Part shown: piece by piece, positions 25,001 through 35,558 of the stretch
Position numbering within the stretch: position 1 is the stretch's first letter
Layout: each line of letters opens with the position of its first letter
DNA from: Incurvaria masculella
Lineage: Eukaryota > Arthropoda > Insecta > Lepidoptera > Incurvariidae
NCBI GenBank assembly: GCA_946894095.1
Contig: OX335660.1
Span: forward strand, 10,855,001-10,919,000
Length of the DNA stretch: 64,000 bases
Reading direction: 5' to 3'
Position numbers and translations under genes: made by a program
Notes under the pieces: generated by a model
The model's database searches: none
What the model was told of the DNA's origin: nothing
Seen by the model: the letters and a program-made list of their open reading frames with translations, nothing else

Positions 25001-26305
25001 TACGGAACCCTAAAAATGTAAATGGGCCAACTATATTTATTCCTGTGCATGTCGTAAAGGGCGACTAATGGATTCGTCGTTCGTAATTCAGAATGAAAGT
25101 AGAGTTCTGTCCGTCCATCCGTACGTCCGTACGTGCGTACGTCCCTACTTCAGTCCGTTCGTCACGACCGCCAGTACGTCAGTCAGTCAGTACGTCATAC
25201 ATAAGTCCGTCATCATTTTAGCGGCTCGTAGCCTAGTGGCGCGGGGACTGGCCTAACCAGAGGTCTGGGTTCAATTTCGACGTGCACCACTTTATTTCTC
25301 TTTCCGAGTGCATTTCGTCACGAATGCGAGCTGCTCCATGGTTCGGAATCCATGTAAAACTGTAGGCGGTAGGGTTTCAGCCCGCCCGGGTCGGTACCAT
25401 CGCATTGGATGAAAAGGTGATCGATGCGGCAATGAAAAATTGTCCGGGTTTTCCATCCAGTTCATTACAGCCCTGGCATGGCACCTAATTCCTTCGGGAA
25501 TGTGGTGTATTGGGCTAATATCATGACGGTAGTTGTGTGGTACAAACCTTCCATGTCAGGTCGCATAAAAAAAAGTACGTCAGTCAGTACGTCAGTCCGT
25601 CAGTACATCAGTCAGTCAGTACGTAGGTACGTAAGTACGTCAGTTAGTAATAATAATAAAAAAATCAGCAAACATTTAGAAAAAAATGATGTTCGACAAT
25701 GGGCTCCAGATGCAGAAAGCGGTTTTACTCTCTAATACGAGAATCGTTCGGAGTTTTCTGTATCTCTGAAGGGCCTTATAGGATTTGTCTCAGGAGGGAC
25801 CTCCCTATGGTTCTGTCCAGTTTTAGGTTTCATTATATCTTTCTAATATTTTGCTAAGTAACCTAGAATTTTGAAAAAAAATTGATTGTTAATAATAATA
25901 ATAATAACATTGTCGTGTTTTGCATGTCACAGGAAATTGACATCAGATGACAACTCATCTACTCCAAAGTCTCGGGACTACTCACGCACGCCAAAAATGA
26001 GATTGGAGGCTCCACAGATGCCAACGAGATTTATCGATCTTCATCGTCATGAAGTCAAAGAAAAGCAGTTAGAAATCTCGTGGCCGCAAGAATGTGTGCA
26101 ATATCATGAGCTCGAAACAGAAAGTGTTGAAAATGATTTTCTAAAAGGCCTAGATAGTAACAGGGTTGTAGACATTAATCATGTACTCAAGTGGGCAATG
26201 AAACTACAATACAATCATTCCAAAATATGTACAATGTCCAAAATTATGTTTCCCCTTCCCAATCCTCATCCCTCTCCCAACCCCTTCCCTTTCCCTTATG
26301 CTTGA
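22067..26305 (+). CDS. Unrecognised spliced gene, at least three exons
   Basis: Proposed exons are 21873-22079 (ATG at 22067), 22417-22527 and 25947 to about 26230 or the stop ending at 26305. Phases match (1, 1) with donors GAGAG|GTAAAT and AAAC|GTATGT and acceptors GTACAG| and CATCAG|. The predicted protein starts MELRADITLGETQKRLRMHS, passes a basic stretch (QGAFHQRTRRMK) and a Ser/Thr/Arg segment (NSSTPKSRDYSRTPKMRLEA). It reaches FIDLHRHEVKEKQLEISWPQ and VVDINHVLKWAMKLQYNHS. I do not recognise the family. The frame may continue from a donor near 26226 (AATAT|GTACAA), but no downstream exon was identified before the RPC3 gene. A fold-back repeat begins right after. Confidence 0.5.
22417..22527 (+). 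CDS. Unnamed gene, exon 2
   Basis: GTACAG|CC..AAAC|GTATGT, 111 bp. It encodes DITLGETQKRLRMHSPNITI and KKPFQGAFHQRTRRMK, rich in basic residues. The coding look comes from an uninterrupted frame with matching phases on both sides. No database support could be consulted. Confidence 0.45.
22648..23062. repeat. GGTTCCGTAC / (GTCC)n repeat, two copies head to head
   Basis: The left half runs AACCGGCCAAGTGCGAGTC, GGGTTCCGTACCC, then (GTCC)n and GTCTGTCACAGGGCTG. The right half repeats these in reverse (AGCCCTGTGACAGACGGACGG, ATAGGGTTCCGTTGG, GGGTACGGGACCC). The same family recurs at 24810-25014, 61118-61300 and 62562-62816. Confidence 0.75.
23100..23170. repeat. CG-rich palindrome
   Basis: GCCACCACCGCGCGGTGGTG plus GC is a perfect 22-bp palindrome (about 23118-23139). 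It is followed by a GGC run. Confidence 0.6.
24500..24803 (-). repeat. SINE copy (reverse), 5' head missing
   Basis: Reverse complement of the body of the element at 25221-25574: GTTATGATATTAGCCCAATA at one end, GAAAGACAGTGGTGCA at the other. A short piece of the same body in the opposite sense sits immediately to the left (24452-24497). Confidence 0.7.
24810..25014 (-). repeat. GGTTCCGTAC-family repeat, reverse copy
   Basis: GGCGGCAAAATAAATACAC, CGGTTCATGAGATACAGCCC, GTGACAGACGG and ATAGGGTTCCGTTTTCAC, ending GGGTACGGAACCCTAAAA. This is the 3' half of the family. Confidence 0.7.
25221..25574 (+). repeat. tRNA-derived SINE, essentially complete, inside a GTAC/GTCC-type satellite
   Basis: The head GCGGCTCGTAGCCTAGTGGC and the B-box-like GGGTTCAATTTCGA are tRNA-like. 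The body contains GCACGAATGCGAGC-type and ATGGCACCTAATTCCTTCGG segments. It ends in an A run (to 25574). Both flanks are simple GTCAGTAC/GTCC-rich repeat (25085-25215 and 25575-25650), so the SINE landed within that satellite. Confidence 0.75.
25947..26305 (+). CDS. Unnamed gene, exon 3 (last visible exon)
   Basis: From acceptor GACATCAG| (phase fits exon 2) or the stronger GTCACAG| 14 bp upstream (phase does not fit). The frame stays open to the stop codon ending at 26305. The segment to about 26225 looks like a folded acidic/basic domain (EKQLEISWPQECVQYHELET, DFLKGLDSNRVVDINHVLKW). The last codons (PLPNPHPSPNPFPFPYA) are simple pyrimidine repeat and probably not genuine coding sequence. 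Confidence 0.5.
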
Positions 26306-26310
26306 GCTTG

Positions 26311-27365
26311 GGCATAGGCTTAGCTTGGCTTGGCATCGGCATCCAATTTTCCGGTTCAGCAAACCCGTTTTTTTTTCATGGAAATGCGATCACGATGCCA
26401 TCTACCCGGTCAAATTTTCAAATCATTCAGGGACCCACTCAAATTCAAATTTATACACAAAAGTATCACTACTTACCTTTCCTTTTACTATTTATTCGAA
26501 CTTCAAGTTAGAAAGAGCTGTAGGTGAATATCTCAGTAGGTATTTGGGAGTGACGGATGCGAGCTGCAAGTACGAAATTTTGGGCACTAGGCTAGGACAC
26601 TCCGCCATCTTCCATCGTAGTGCTGGAGTCAGCCACTGCCAGCGAGCATGGAAAGATGGGAGTAGCGATCTAAACTAATTCGGAAGTGTGCAAAACGTCT
26701 AACTGTACCTAGTTGACCGAGCGAGCGATGCGAGCGAAGCCTCTACGTTTCGAGATTGGACAGATTTTCTTTCGCATGTATTTTGTGAGCAGATTCGATA
26801 ATTTTATAGTTTTTTTTTGACAAGTCAGTTTTTGAATATTCTGTAGTAGTAGTATGTAGAAGAGAACAACTGGACAGCCGCACAGACCGCCGGACATACG
26901 AAACGAAATCTGTCCAATCTCGAAACGTAGAGGCTTCGCTCGCATCGCTCGCTCGTCAACTAGGTACAGTTAGACGTTTTTCACACTTCCGAATTAGTTT
27001 CGATTGCTACTCCCATCTTTCCATGCTCGCTGGCAGTGGCTGACTCCAGCACTATGATGGAAGATGGCGGAGTGTCCTAGCCTGGTGCCCAAAATTTCGT
27101 ACTTGCAGCTCGCATCCGTCACTCCCAAATACCTACTGAGATATTCACCTACAGCTCTTTCTAACTTGAAGTTCGAATAAATAATAAAAGGTAAGGTAAG
27201 TAGTGAAACTTTTGTGTTTATATTTGAATTTGAGTGGGTCCCTGGATGATTTGAAAATTTGACCGGGTAGATGGCGTCGTGATCGCATTTCCATGAAAAA
27301 AAAAACGGGTTTGCTGAACCGGAAAATTGGATGCCGATGCCAAGCTCAAGCCTAAGGCTTATGCC
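26311..27365. repeat. Large fold-back element, ~470-bp arms
   Basis: Left arm about 26311-26781 and right arm about 26896-27365 are near-perfect reverse complements, for example GGCATCGGCATCCAATTTTC against its complement near 27322-27350 and CTCTACGTTTCGAGATTGG against CCAATCTCGAAACGTAGAG. The loop is about 115 bp. No coding frame survives. Confidence 0.88.
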
Positions 27366-27479
27366 TCATATATGCTCCCTCAAGAGTGCTGCTACAGGTA
27401 TCTGCTGCTGCGACGGCTCTTACCGGAACCGATACAGGCGAGCGTTCCGCGATGAGCCGTCATCTTCAGGAGAGATGGC

Positions 27480-27695
27480 GGTCGAACCAGATAGGATGAT
27501 AACAGACCAGACAAGATCTGGGTAGCCGCGCAATATATGGAATGGCAACAAATTCCCATATAAATAGCGTAATTAGCACTCGCCGAGTGCAATTTCTGTG
27601 CGTAGCACTATTAGTTATTCTGTGCTTGCAGTCAGTGAATAAGCCTCCGCCATTGTCACTGTGTGGGTGTATAGCCAATAAACCGAGTGAATTTA
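27480..27695 (+). repeat. LTR-like fragment
   Basis: TATAAATAGCG at about 27560 is followed some 115 bp later by CCAATAAACC, spacing like the U3-R-U5 part of an insect retrotransposon LTR. No gag-pol or partner LTR is visible. Tentative. Confidence 0.3.
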
Positions 27696-28650
27696 CTTCA
27701 CACTGAACTTTGAAGGTCTGATAATGACCAGGATTGATGTTGCTGGATCTCAGCAACGACGTAAGATACGCGCTTCGGGGTTGGGTTTCTAAGCCAAAGC
27801 ACCAAGAGCATTTACTTCACACTGAACCTTGAAGGTCTGATGATGACCAGGAATGTTGTTGCTGGATCTCATCAACGGCGTAAGCTGAGCGCTTCGGTTG
27901 AGAAATGCGCCCTGTATAGGAGAACAGCCGTACAGACATACGAAAGACAATCGGTCCAATCTCGAAACCAAGAGCTTCGCTTGCTCGATCAATTACGAAA
28001 TTATAACTAGTGGCTCTGTGAGCTGTAGACCTCGCGGTAATGCCTGGTCATAATCAGAACTTCAAGGCTCAGTGTGAAGTAAATGCTCTTGGTGCTTTGG
28101 CTAGCTACGCGAACCCGAAGCGCGTAGCTTACGCCGTTGCTGAGATCCAGCAACATCATTCCTGGTCATTATTAGATCTTCAAAGTTCAGTGTGAAGTAA
28201 ATGCTCTCGGTTGATTGGCTTGAAACCTAAACCCGAACCGCGTAGCTTTCGCCGTTGCTGAGATCCAGTAACAACATTCCTGGTCAACATCAGACCTTCA
28301 AGGTTCAGTGTGAAGTAAATGCTCTTGGTGCTTTGGCTAGAAACCCAACCCGGAAGCGCGTAGCTTACGCCGTTGCTGAGATCCAGCAACATTATTCCTG
28401 GTCATCATCAGACCTTCAAGGTTCAGTGTGAAGTAAATGCTCTTGGTACTTTGGCTAGAAACTCAACCCCGAAGCGCGCAGCTTACGCCGTTGCTGAGAT
28501 CCAGCAACATCCATCCTGGTCATCGTCAGACCTTCAAGGTTCAGTGTGAAGTAAATGCTCTTGGTGCTTTGGCTAGAAACCCAAACCCAACGCGCGTAGC
28601 TTACGCCGTTGCCGAGATCCAGCAACGACTTACTTGACGTTCCATAGCTC
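27690..28650. repeat. 118-bp tandem satellite with an orientation switch
   Basis: The phrase TTCAGTGTGAAGTAAATGC recurs at 28068, 28186, 28304, 28422 and 28540, an exact 118-bp period. Two more copies, at about 27690-27900, are in the opposite orientation (TTACTTCACACTGAAC). Between the two sets lies a CATACGAAAGACAATCGGTC-type fragment that also recurs near 28740-28860. Confidence 0.88.
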
Positions 28651-28859
28651 CGCCATTTTGAGGAATTTCCAAAAACTGACTCGATAAAAAAAATACTATT
28701 ATCAAATCTACTCAAAAAATTTCACGCGAATCGGTTGAGGAATGCGACCTGAAGAGGAGCCGGACAGCCGGACAGACCGCGCCGCGCCCGCGCCGGACAT
28801 ACGAAAGAAAATCTGTCCAATCCCGAAACGTAGACGCTTCGCTCGCTCGGTCAACAAGG

Positions 28860-29130
28860 GACGGCCAGAGCGGCGTGAAGAAGGGCGAGTGCGGCGGGGC
28901 GGTGGCAGCGGCTAGCGGCTAATTTGCCTACCTACATACCTACGCCCTACACGCCGCCGCGGCCGTGCCGCCTCCCCGCCTCCCCGCTGCTCCGCCGCCG
29001 CCACCAGCCAGATGCTTTGTATCGCAACGTTCCGTCCCTCCCCCTCCCCCTCCCCTCTGCTCCGGCCCGTTGCCTTTGCCCGAGCGCCGCGAAAGCACAG
29101 GGGGTTCGGGCGCAACGCAATAACTGCATG
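28860..29130. other. GC-rich stretch without recognised gene
   Basis: CpG-rich (GCCGCCGCGGCCGTGCC, TCCCCCTCCCC) but without splice-ready coding frames. Repeat-derived or promoter-like. Confidence 0.35.
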
Positions 29131-29234
29131 TAAGCTGCGAGATTACTCTTACACCCTACATATATTTGGTCCATTGGGACCTCGTAATTTGCAAACTCAA
29201 ATATACAGTAAATGTAAATATAATTGTTATTGTA

Positions 29235-29264
29235 TATTATTAGCCCAGCACACTACATTGGAAC
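29235..29264 (-). repeat. Left half of a SINE split by the 6.3-kb element
   Basis: TTAGCCCAGCACACTACATTGGAAC matches the SINE body. The next bases of the family resume at 35559. Confidence 0.7.
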
Positions 29265-29267
29265 TAA

Positions 29268-29905
29268 TAGTACGAGAGCGGACCGTCGTCAACCCTACGT
29301 CATCGAGTAACACCATGGGACCCATTTGTGGTTGTGCGGATTAGAATAGGCTTCCTAAAAATACTAGGTTGCCTGACCCAAACCTGGAACGTTTTGTGCA
29401 GTAGGTAATATTAAATCACTTTTTTGGTAGAATTTAACGTCATCGAGTAACAACATGAGACCTAGCACAATCGGTAAAGGTCATCAAGAAAAGCTAAAAA
29501 AAAGTAGGTTGGCTCGTCCTACCCTGGCACGTTCTGAGGTTGGCCGGTTTTAAAATGTCGAAAAATAAAAAAAAATACGTCATCGAGTAACAAGATGACA
29601 ATACCACCATTCGATAGTCCTATGAACATACTTCATAAAAAAATTAGGTTGGCTGCCCTCAGCCTGGCACGCTTCCTACGCGGCCATGTTGAACGTCGGA
29701 TGCGCGTAGTTCTTATATTCATCAATTTTTAAATTAATATAATATAACAGTTTTGTAATATGTATATCTATAAACCGGTGATGTTTTTATTGATCTGAAC
29801 TCACCTTGGATAGGTAAAAAAAAAAACAAAATGAAATATTTGTGATATATTGATTGATTGGGTGCAATGGTTGCAAAAAAATTCATTTCAACAAATATTT
29901 TTCTT
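29268..29905 (+). repeat. Left inverted arm with three ACGTCATCGAGTAAC sub-repeats
   Basis: ACGTCATCGAGTAACA recurs at about 29298, 29440 and 29577, each followed some 60-90 bp later by a TAGGTTG..CCTGGCACGTT segment, a period of about 140 bp. It matches the right arm in reverse as far as GAAATATTTGTGATAT. Confidence 0.85.
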
Positions 29906-30059
29906 CTGTCGCGCAAGATACAACTAAATACATTCAATAAAGTGTAAATCTCGCATTAGAGCAACTCAAAATATTTTTACCACGCAATAAGAAGTCTGTC
30001 ACTTTTGAATCTGTTAGCTGTTCTGAGATTCAAAAAGTAACAGAGACCTTAAGTCCAAA

Positions 30060-30455
30060 GGACCGCAAGGTTTATGGAACATATCTACTAATCTGTTAAA
30101 GTCCATATGGGGCAGTGTTATATAACCTCTTAGAATTGAATTTAAGATGGCACATTTCCAGACTTATTAAAATTACTAGGGTAATACCATTGCTTAAAAA
30201 GGGATCTCATAATGATGTTGAAAATTATAGGCCTGTTTCCTTACATTCACAGTGTTATTAATTATAATCAGTTCGGATTTCGTAAGTGTAGGTCAACAGG
30301 AGATGCCATTGCCTTGTTGTTAATATCTATTTTAACTTCTCTAGTTAAATCTATGAGCACCTACGGCATTTTCTGTGATGTATCAAAAGCTTTTGACTGT
30401 GTAGATCACAAAATACTTCCAGGAAAACTAGAACACTTATGGTGTCAGGGAAAAT
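30060..30455 (+). pseudogene. LINE reverse transcriptase relic, part 1
   Basis: Reads VIPLLKKGSHNDVENYRPVS, then NQFGFRKCRSTGDAIALLL, YGIFCDVSKAFDCVDHKIL and KLEHLW, the fingers and motif A of a Jockey/CR1-type reverse transcriptase. Frameshifts and stops are present. Confidence 0.75.
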
Positions 30456-31020
30456 AAATGAGGTTTTTCTAAATTATATGTATCTTTGCAACAACGACTC
30501 TTATGCGACTCGACAAAAAAACTTGCTCCCACTTCCTTCCACATCCACACGATTTGCACAAAGATTCTATTCCTTCTTGGCACCTAAAATATACCACCAT
30601 ATTATAAAATCCATCCCATATTTAGGCAAAAAAAAACCTCACACGAGGAAAAAAATTCTCCATTGCTGGCTAATTGATGCAGGGAGACAAGAGTGTGAAC
30701 AAGCCCTTACTTTTATATTACAATAAAAACACATAATTACACTAACACCTCGACTTACACTATAAAAATACTTATTTAATGTTATTTAGTTTACTCTTTA
30801 TCTAATATTATAATGGAATATTTTGTTTATGTATTACTTATTTCATACATAATATACAGAAGACGCCATCTTAACTTAATCAAAATTGTTTATTCCTAGC
30901 AAACCATTTCACCACGGGCCAAACGGTCTATCGGAATGGTATTAATCCACTTAGATATAGTTAAATGTGAATACTGTATTGTGTATGATTATGGATATAA
31001 ATAAATAAATAAATAAAAAA
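30456..31020 (+). pseudogene. Second LINE 3' end inserted into the first
   Basis: Encodes LLPLPSTSTRFAQRFYSFLA and PKIYHHIIKSIP, a LINE ORF2 C-terminus. It ends with an AAATAAATAAATAAATAAA tail near 30995-31020. The interrupted reverse transcriptase resumes directly after. Confidence 0.65.
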
Positions 31021-31440
31021 AATATATTAAATAGACAACAAAATTGTGAAGTAAACGGTCTGATGTAGAATCAATCGCTATGGGTATACCGCAGTGCTCA
31101 GTTCTAAGACCGTGGTTTTATATGTTGTTATAAATGATATTTCAAGTTGCATCGCAACAGATAATGATATGATTTTATTTGCTGATGACAACTCATCAAT
31201 TTGAAAAAATCGTATATCAGAACTACGGGAGTCCTTTATACAAGCTATGAACTTACTTAAATTATGTTGTGAAGCCAATAACCTACTTTTAAATGACAGT
31301 AAAATGAGTTTAATGCACTGGGGACCCAAATACATAATGTGAATTGTGATGTATTAAATACAGCAAATGATCTATCTTCAGCTATAACTAAAGAAATAAC
31401 CTTACTTGTGATACTTTTGGGATTACCGTGGTCGTTAAAT
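31021..31440 (+). pseudogene. LINE reverse transcriptase relic, part 2
   Basis: Resumes with sequence like VNGL..SIAMGIPQ.SVL, then INDISSCIATDN and DMILFADDNSSI in broken frames. These are motifs B and C (ADD) of the same reverse transcriptase as part 1. Confidence 0.65.
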
Positions 31441-31636
31441 ATATTTGAAAAATGTTACGGCTTTTCACGCGGCGGGAGGAGACATTCGCTGACGTATCGA
31501 GCTGATAGTTCAGCCCGTTGTCAAGGAGGTTGTCCGCCACGTTCGTACGCAGCAGACGACTGACAACTAGACTCGCCGTGGTCGTAAGTCATAGGTGTGG
31601 GTCGAGGTGGTAGCGGAAATGCGGTGGTAGCGCTTC

Positions 31637-32485
31637 TACGGTCTTCCTAAAATTCACAAAGACGGGAACCCTCTTAGACCAATAGTCAGCCAGATAAATG
31701 CTCCTACCAACCTCCTCGCTAAACATGTCGTCTCAATATTTCAACCTCTGTCTGGCAAGACGTCGTCCTACGTTAAAGATTCGGCCCATTTTGTGGAATG
31801 GTTGTCTACAGTGAAGTTGGCATGCATGGATCTATTAGTGAGCTTTGACGTCGAATCGCTGCATGTAGACGTACCAGTCCAAGAGTCCCTCGACATCATC
31901 AGAAACTTAGTCATCAGCAACGACATCGACACTGAGTGCGTCAAGCTCCTGCCATATTGTCTCACTAAGACATACTTTCTGTGGAACGGACAATACTACA
32001 TCCAGCGAGAAGGTGTAGCAATGGGAACACCAGTGACACCAGTGGTGGCAAACCTTTTCATGGAACCGCTGGAACACCGCACATTGCAAACTTCACCTCT
32101 TAAGTCAATGTTTTGGGTACGGTACGTGGATGACATGATTTCAATCTGGTCACATGGTCGCCAATCACTCGACGCTTTCATCTCTCATCTTAATTAGGTT
32201 CACACAAATATAAAATATACAGTAGTACTTTGGCGTTCTTGGATGTACTTGTTGCTCGACGATTGGATGGAATCCTAAGCCACACAGTGTACCGCAAGCC
32301 GACACACACAAATCGTTGTCTACAAGCTACTTCGCATCATGTTCCGGTGCATTTGGAATCGGTCGCAAGAGCATTGAGACTTAGAGCACAGCGGTTGTGT
32401 GACAAGGACCATATCTTCACCGAAATGGACCCTGTGCTTCGAGAAAATGGGTACAATTTTCGCAATGTCAGTCATTCAGCGTGTT
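31637..32485 (+). pseudogene. Penelope-like element reverse transcriptase relic
   Basis: YGLPKIHKDGNPLRPIVSQI starts the homology. Motif A is LLVSFDVESLHVDVPVQES, motif B is REGVAMGTPVTPVVANLFME and motif C is WVRYVDDMISIW. After a frameshift, MAFLDVLVARR and VYRKPTHTNRCLQATSHH follow, characteristic of Penelope. The N-terminus and GIY-YIG endonuclease are missing. Confidence 0.8.
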
Positions 32486-33640
32486 TGCGTCCACTGCTGG
32501 GCATAGGCCTCTCCAATCCTTCTCCAGTCCTCCCGGCCCTCAGCGGTTACGTCTGACAGCCCGGCTCGTCAAACGGTAACTGGCGGGCGTCGGCTGCGAA
32601 GATTGTAGGTGTGGGTAGGTTCGGGCTGCCTCGTGGATGCGGGTAGGTTGTCAATTTGCTGCACCATAGACATATAGGGCTGGTTCAGGAAAGGATACGG
32701 CATAATGGATCACCTATTTACTGTGAGACAAGTGGTGCAGAAGTGCGAGGAGTACAACAAGCCGCTCTTTGTAGTCTTCCACTTCTTTTCTAGTCCTTTA
32801 CGAAAAGGCTTTCGACTCAGTTGAAAAATGGGCTGTCTAAAACTCCCTCCTGAGGTGTAGAATCGACCACCAGGCGTTCGAGGTACTCCGAAATCTATAT
32901 CGGTCCGCGACGATGACTGTGAGGCTTCATTAAAATACCCAACCCATCCCTCTTGCTAAAGGCGTTAGGCAGGGGGATGTGATCTCACCCAAGCTCTTCA
33001 CAAGCGCATCGGAATATGTGTTCAAGACGCTTGAATGGGACAACATGGGTATCAACGTTAATGAATATTTTCCTCAGTCATCTTCGCTTCGCCGATCACA
33101 TTGTTCTTCTGTCAAAATCCCGAGTTCAGCTTCAAACAATGCTGGAAGACCTTTATAAAGCATCGATAGGTAGGTCTGAAGATGAACCGGGATAAAACCA
33201 AGATCATGGCGACTGAGGGTATGACGGGAGGACAAATCGTTATCTTGGTCAAATTCTGCGGCTTAGTATACAAGGACTGTCTTTGGAGGTTGAGCGACGG
33301 ATTCAACTGGGTTGGGCTGCCTTCGGAAAGCTTAAATTCGCTCTGAGGTCTGACCTTTCGCAAAATTTAAAGACCCGAACATATGGCCAGTGCATCCTCC
33401 CGGTTATGAGTGGGCTGGTCACGTCAGCCGACGAGACGACGACCGTTAGAGTAACCGTGTCCTACACTGGCGGTCGTGGACAGGCAAACGGAGTGTGGGA
33501 AGACCACCCGCCAGGTGGAAAGACGGCATCAAGTGCGTCGGGGAAAGCAGTACGTACCGCTGAGGGCCGGGAGGACTGGAGAAGGATTGGAGAGGCGTAT
33601 GTCCCGCACTGGTCGCAAACACGCTGACGGATTGACTGAC
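32486..33640 (+). pseudogene. RTE-type LINE relic
   Basis: In several frames: QGDVISPKLFTSA, LRFADHIVLLSKSRVQLQTM, LEDLYKAS, RRIQLGWAAFGKLKFALRSD, TYGQCILPVMS. These match the RTE-clade endonuclease/reverse transcriptases common in insects. Multiple stops. A short LLGIGLSNPSPVLPAL-coding piece at 32490-32550 recurs inverted near 33560-33620. Confidence 0.75.
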
Positions 33641-33911
33641 TGTTCTCAAACCATTGTACTCTTATTTTTTTGTAGGTGGTAGCATTTAAAGGTTTAATAT
33701 TATGTCGTTTTTTTAAGCTGTAATAATAATAAGGTTTTGTAATTTGTTTCTTTGTTTACAGGTCACTATAGTAGTTCATGACAGAAATAATAGTATTCAT
33801 TCTGTATCTAACACTAGACTCATCAGAAGGACTAAATCGTACACAGGTTTTAAAATGTTTTCTTGTTGCCACTGGAGCGTGCATCGCTTTAAGGTCCTTT
33901 CTTCAACCCCC

Positions 33912-34646
33912 GTCAGCCCATGCCTACGATATTAGAGGCGCACGCTTTACATTCTGCGACGGATCTCCTCATTACATAATTCAAATTAGATTGAATGTAA
34001 ACCTGATGTAATGAAGAATTTTAATAGTCATAATAAAATAAATCGCGAAAATGTTACTATTCTTTTATTCACATGACTTTAGGTTAAATATTCATGGTTA
34101 TTTCCATCCTTTAAACATTTAAATGTATATGTTTTCTATAACTAATACATAAATATTTTTACAGAGCTTTTCAGGTATTATTTAAACTATACCTACGACT
34201 TAAGAGCTGTTAATTTAAAATTCCGCTTCGGTTTGGGTACATTGCAACTTTTTTATGATAAAATAAAAGAGATACGTAAATAAAGAAAAGAGAGTGACGC
34301 CAAAGCTTACTAAACTTCCTTAATATGTGAGTGACGATGTGGACATGTACTTTTGTATAGACCCGGCAACGTTGCGTATATATTTATAGAAAACATATAC
34401 ATTGAAATGTTTAAAGAATGGAAATATACACTAGAATATTTACCCTAAATTCATGTGAATTAAAGAATAGTAACTTTGAGATACATCACTTATGGGTTTA
34501 AGTTTTGTGGCGATTTATTTTATTATGACTATTAAAAAAATCTTCATTACGTTATGTTTACATTCAATCTGATTAAAATTTTGTAATAACGAGGGCCGTG
34601 GCAGAATTTAAAGCGTGCGCCTCTAATGCCGTAGGCATGGGCTGAC
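33912..34646. repeat. Nested imperfect inverted repeat
   Basis: Left arm about 33912-34165 starts GTCAGCCCATGCCTACG and right arm about 34385-34646 ends CGTAGGCATGGGCTGAC. The central spacer of about 220 bp contains AT-rich unique sequence. Confidence 0.75.
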
Positions 34647-34814
34647 TGGAGTTGCTAATCCCCACGTTGAATGATCCATACGGTAGATTCCGAAAGCATA
34701 TGTATATGAAACTTCCGGTTTTTACTCTTCAAGTATGCGGAACTATGTGCATCATAACCTAAAGTTAACTTGAGTTAAACATAGTTAGTAATTAGATACG
34801 ACAATGCCCTAATA

Positions 34815-35558
34815 TCACGCAATCAATCAGTACCTATATCACAAATATTTCATTTTGGTTTTTTTTTAACCTATTCAAGATGAGTTCTGATCAGTAAAAA
34901 CATGACTGTTTATATATAGTGAGAATAGAATAGTAGCAAACATTTTGGGACGAATTTATTATAAGGATTTTATTAATGTGTAACTTAGTTTTAATATTAT
35001 TTACAATGTTATGGGACAATGCACCTGAAATAAATTATTATTATTATTATTATTATAGATAGACATATCACAAAACTGTTATATTATATTAATTTAACAA
35101 TTGATGAATATAAGAACCGGGCGCATCAGACGTTCAACATGGCCGCGTAGGAAACGTGCCAGGCTGAGGGCAGCCAACCTAATTTTTTTATGAAGCATGT
35201 TCATAGGACTATCGAATGGTGGTATTGTCATCTTGTTACTCGATGACGTATTTTTTTTTATTTTTCGACATTTTAAAACCGGCCAACCTCAGAACGTGCC
35301 AGGGTAGGACGAGCCAACCTACTTTTTTTTAGCTTTTCTTGATGACCTTTACCGATTGTGCTAGGTCTCATGTTGTTACTCGATGACGTTAAATTCTACC
35401 AAAAAAGTGATTTAATATTACCTACTGCACAAAACGTTCCAGGTTTGGGTCAGGCAACCTAGTATTTTTAGGAAGCCTATTCTAATCCGCACAACCACAA
35501 ATGGGTCCCATGGTGTTACTCGATGACGTAGGGTTGACAACGGTCCGCTCTCGTACTA
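34815..35558 (-). repeat. Right inverted arm of the 6.3-kb element
   Basis: Reverse complement of the left arm, with the three GTTACTCGATGACGT words. It is interrupted at about 34915-35060 by a roughly 150-bp insert ending AATAAATTATTATTATTATT, probably a retroelement 3' end. Confidence 0.82.

Larger units (their letters stand above)
29268..35558. mobile_element. 6291-bp Harbinger-like element with long inverted termini
   Basis: The ends read TAGTACGAGAGCGGACC inward from both sides. They are flanked by identical TAA (29265-29267 and 35559-35561) and interrupt one SINE copy cleanly, so the limits are well supported. A 3-bp TAA duplication is typical of PIF/Harbinger. The inverted arms exceed 600 bp and each carries three sub-repeats. 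No Harbinger transposase or Myb-like gene was seen. The interior is filled by LINE, Penelope and RTE remnants, so the element is non-autonomous or gutted. Confidence 0.8.

Noticed and set aside
27690..28650. Possible CRISPR-like array
   Set aside because: The 118-bp units are contiguous tandem repeats without spacers in a eukaryotic genome.
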